Origin: Kosmotogaceae bacterium
GTDB taxonomy: Bacteria > Thermotogota > Thermotogae > Petrotogales > Kosmotogaceae
Length of the DNA stretch: 5,495 nucleotides
Reading direction: 5' to 3'
NCBI GenBank assembly: GCA_003444085.1
Contig: DLVL01000010.1
Coordinates: 1 to 5,495, forward strand
Shown here: positions 4,423-5,495 of the stretch, in pieces
Numbering within the stretch: position 1 is the first letter of the stretch
How the letters are laid out: the number at the start of each line of letters is the position of its first letter
Translations under genes and position numbers: made by a program
The notes under the pieces: model-generated
Seen by the model: the letters and a program-made list of their open reading frames with translations, nothing else
What the model was told of the DNA's origin: nothing
The model's database searches: none

Positions 4423-5495
4423 ATGGCTGAAGCTAATAAGGAAACCAGGAGGCTCGGTTTCTTTGAGAAATACCTGACAGTTTGGGTAGGGCTGTGTATT
4501 GTTGCTGGAATCGCTCTTGGAAGAATCGCCCCGGGTGTGGCCGATTACCTTGATGGTCTTGCAATCTACGTGGGAGAAGCTCCTGTTGTTTCAATCCCTA
4601 TTGCAATATGTCTATTCTTCATGATGTATCCCATAATGGTAAAGATAGACTTCGCAGAGGTTCTCAAAGCTGGGAAGAGCGTGAAGCCTGTGAGTCTTAC
4701 TCTCATCCTAAATTGGGCGATAAAGCCTTTTACAATGTACGTTATTGCTATGCTCTTTCTTGGTTTTATCTTCAGAGGGATGATCGGCACAGAAGCAGTT
4801 GATCTTGTCAAAATGCCACTTGGTCTGGACTTGCCTGTTGGGGCTGTTCACGGTGCAGGAACTGTTGTGCTTGAGAACGGCGTGAGAATGCTTGAGATTC
4901 CTCTGTGGCGAAGTTACCTCGCAGGAGCCATATTGTTGGGGATTGCCCCGTGTACAGCCATGGTGCTTGTCTGGAGCTTCCTCGCAAAAGGGAATGACGG
5001 ACTTACTCTAGTCATGGTCGCGATAAACTCAATCGCCATGTTGCTCCTTTATGGTGTTCTGGGAGGATTTCTTCTTGGAGTTGGCAGGTTACCCGTGCCC
5101 TGGCAGGCATTACTTCTCTCAATAGGAATATATGTGGCATTACCTCTTGTCGCAGGGTTCATCACAAGAATGATTATTGTTCGCAAGTTCGGAGCCGTGT
5201 GGTTCAAAGAGAAGTTTCTTACTCTTCTAACTCGAATCACAATGGTCGCTCTTCTGGTTACACTGATACTCATCTTCTCTTTCAAAGGAGATGTAATACT
5301 GGAGAATCCGCTCACAATACTCTGGATTGCCATACCACTATTCATACAGACAAACCTCATTTTCTGGATTGGTTACGGTGTTTCTAAACTGATCAAATTG
5401 GACTATGAGAACGCCGCTCCTGCTGCCATGATAGGAGCATCCAATCACTTCGAAGTTGCTCTGGCGACCGCAGTAATGCTATTTGGAGTTAGATC
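4423..5495 (+). CDS. acr3: ACR3-family arsenite efflux permease (3' end beyond window)
   Basis: This is an inner-membrane arsenite exporter of the ACR3 (bile acid/arsenite) family. It opens with FFEKYLTVWVGLCIVAGIALG (13-33), a hallmark of the family, and the frame stays open to the window end (357 codons). Helices are visible at about 18-37, 56-74, 90-117, 160-186 and 194-222, with more downstream. The essential helix-4 Cys is Cys177 in GIAPCTAMVLVW. The essential Glu is Glu344 in ASNHFEVALATAV. These are equivalent to Cys129 and Glu305 of the Alkaliphilus Acr3. Cytoplasmic loops are Lys/Arg-rich, fitting an inside N-terminus. Between helices 3 and 4, residues about 118-160 form a segment that typical ACR3 proteins lack or have much shorter. 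The gene starts 10 nt after arsR, with AGGTTGA (4411-4417) as a modest ribosome binding site. Only the last one or two helices should be missing. Function is near certain; substrates beyond arsenite are unknown. Confidence 0.95.
   Translation, partial: MAEANKETRRLGFFEKYLTVWVGLCIVAGIALGRIAPGVADYLDGLAIYVGEAPVVSIPIAICLFFMMYPIMVKIDFAEVLKAGKSVKPVSLTLILNWAIKPFTMYVIAMLFLGFIFRGMIGTEAVDLVKMPLGLDLPVGAVHGAGTVVLENGVRMLEIPLWRSYLAGAILLGIAPCTAMVLVWSFLAKGNDGLTLVMVAINSIAMLLLYGVLGGFLLGVGRLPVPWQALLLSIGIYVALPLVAGFITRMIIVRKFGAVWFKEKFLTLLTRITMVALLVTLILIFSFKGDVILENPLTILWIAIPLFIQTNLIFWIGYGVSKLIKLDYENAAPAAMIGASNHFEVALATAVMLFGVR

Noticed and set aside
5049..5360. 103-codon - strand ORF opposite the arsenite permease gene
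   Set aside because: It lies entirely antisense to conserved ACR3 coding sequence and resembles no protein I know.
1..5495. CRISPR arrays, insertion sequences, tRNA or rRNA genes
   Set aside because: I found no regularly spaced repeats, transposase-like reading frames, flanking inverted repeats or tRNA-like cloverleaf by eye.

Overview
The window looks like ordinary chromosomal DNA from a bacterium of the Thermotogota, most likely a mesophilic Mesotoga/Kosmotoga-type lineage. This placement is an inference. It rests on moderate GC, frequent AGA/AGG and ATA codons, strong AGGAGGTG-type ribosome binding sites, GTG/TTG starts, and an ABC sugar transporter lacking its own ATPase gene. No marker gene fixes the taxon, and a transferred segment in another phylum cannot be excluded.

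Positions 1-253 are a non-coding leader with one plausible promoter. Positions 254-3294 hold a three-gene operon on the + strand: a secreted sugar-binding protein and two MalF/MalG-type permeases. All three closely resemble the glucose/galactose (glucose/mannose) importers known as GlcEFG in Thermus and GtsABC in Pseudomonas, so glucose or a similar monosaccharide is the best substrate guess. A perfect 11-bp hairpin separates the binding-protein gene from the permeases. It probably sets the usual excess of binding protein over membrane subunits. The two permease genes overlap by 4 nt (GTGA). No ATP-binding subunit follows, so the importer presumably borrows a MalK/MsmK-type ATPase encoded elsewhere.

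Positions 3328-3828 hold a GrpB/UPF0157-family gene on the - strand. It converges with the sugar operon, with only 33 nt between the stop codons. A roughly 200-nt divergent intergenic region then separates it from an arsenic-resistance pair on the + strand: an ArsR-type repressor (4038-4412) and an ACR3-family arsenite efflux permease (from 4423, cut off by the window end). The intergenic region carries a TTGACA-type promoter and a 10-bp palindrome just upstream of arsR, suggesting autoregulation by ArsR and arsenite-induced efflux.

Nothing here amounts to a new biological system. The points most worth a second look are the extra segment of about 40-45 residues between membrane helices 3 and 4 of the ACR3 protein, the uncertain start codon of the first permease (a strong Shine-Dalgarno sequence lies across the nominal starts), and the intercistronic hairpin.
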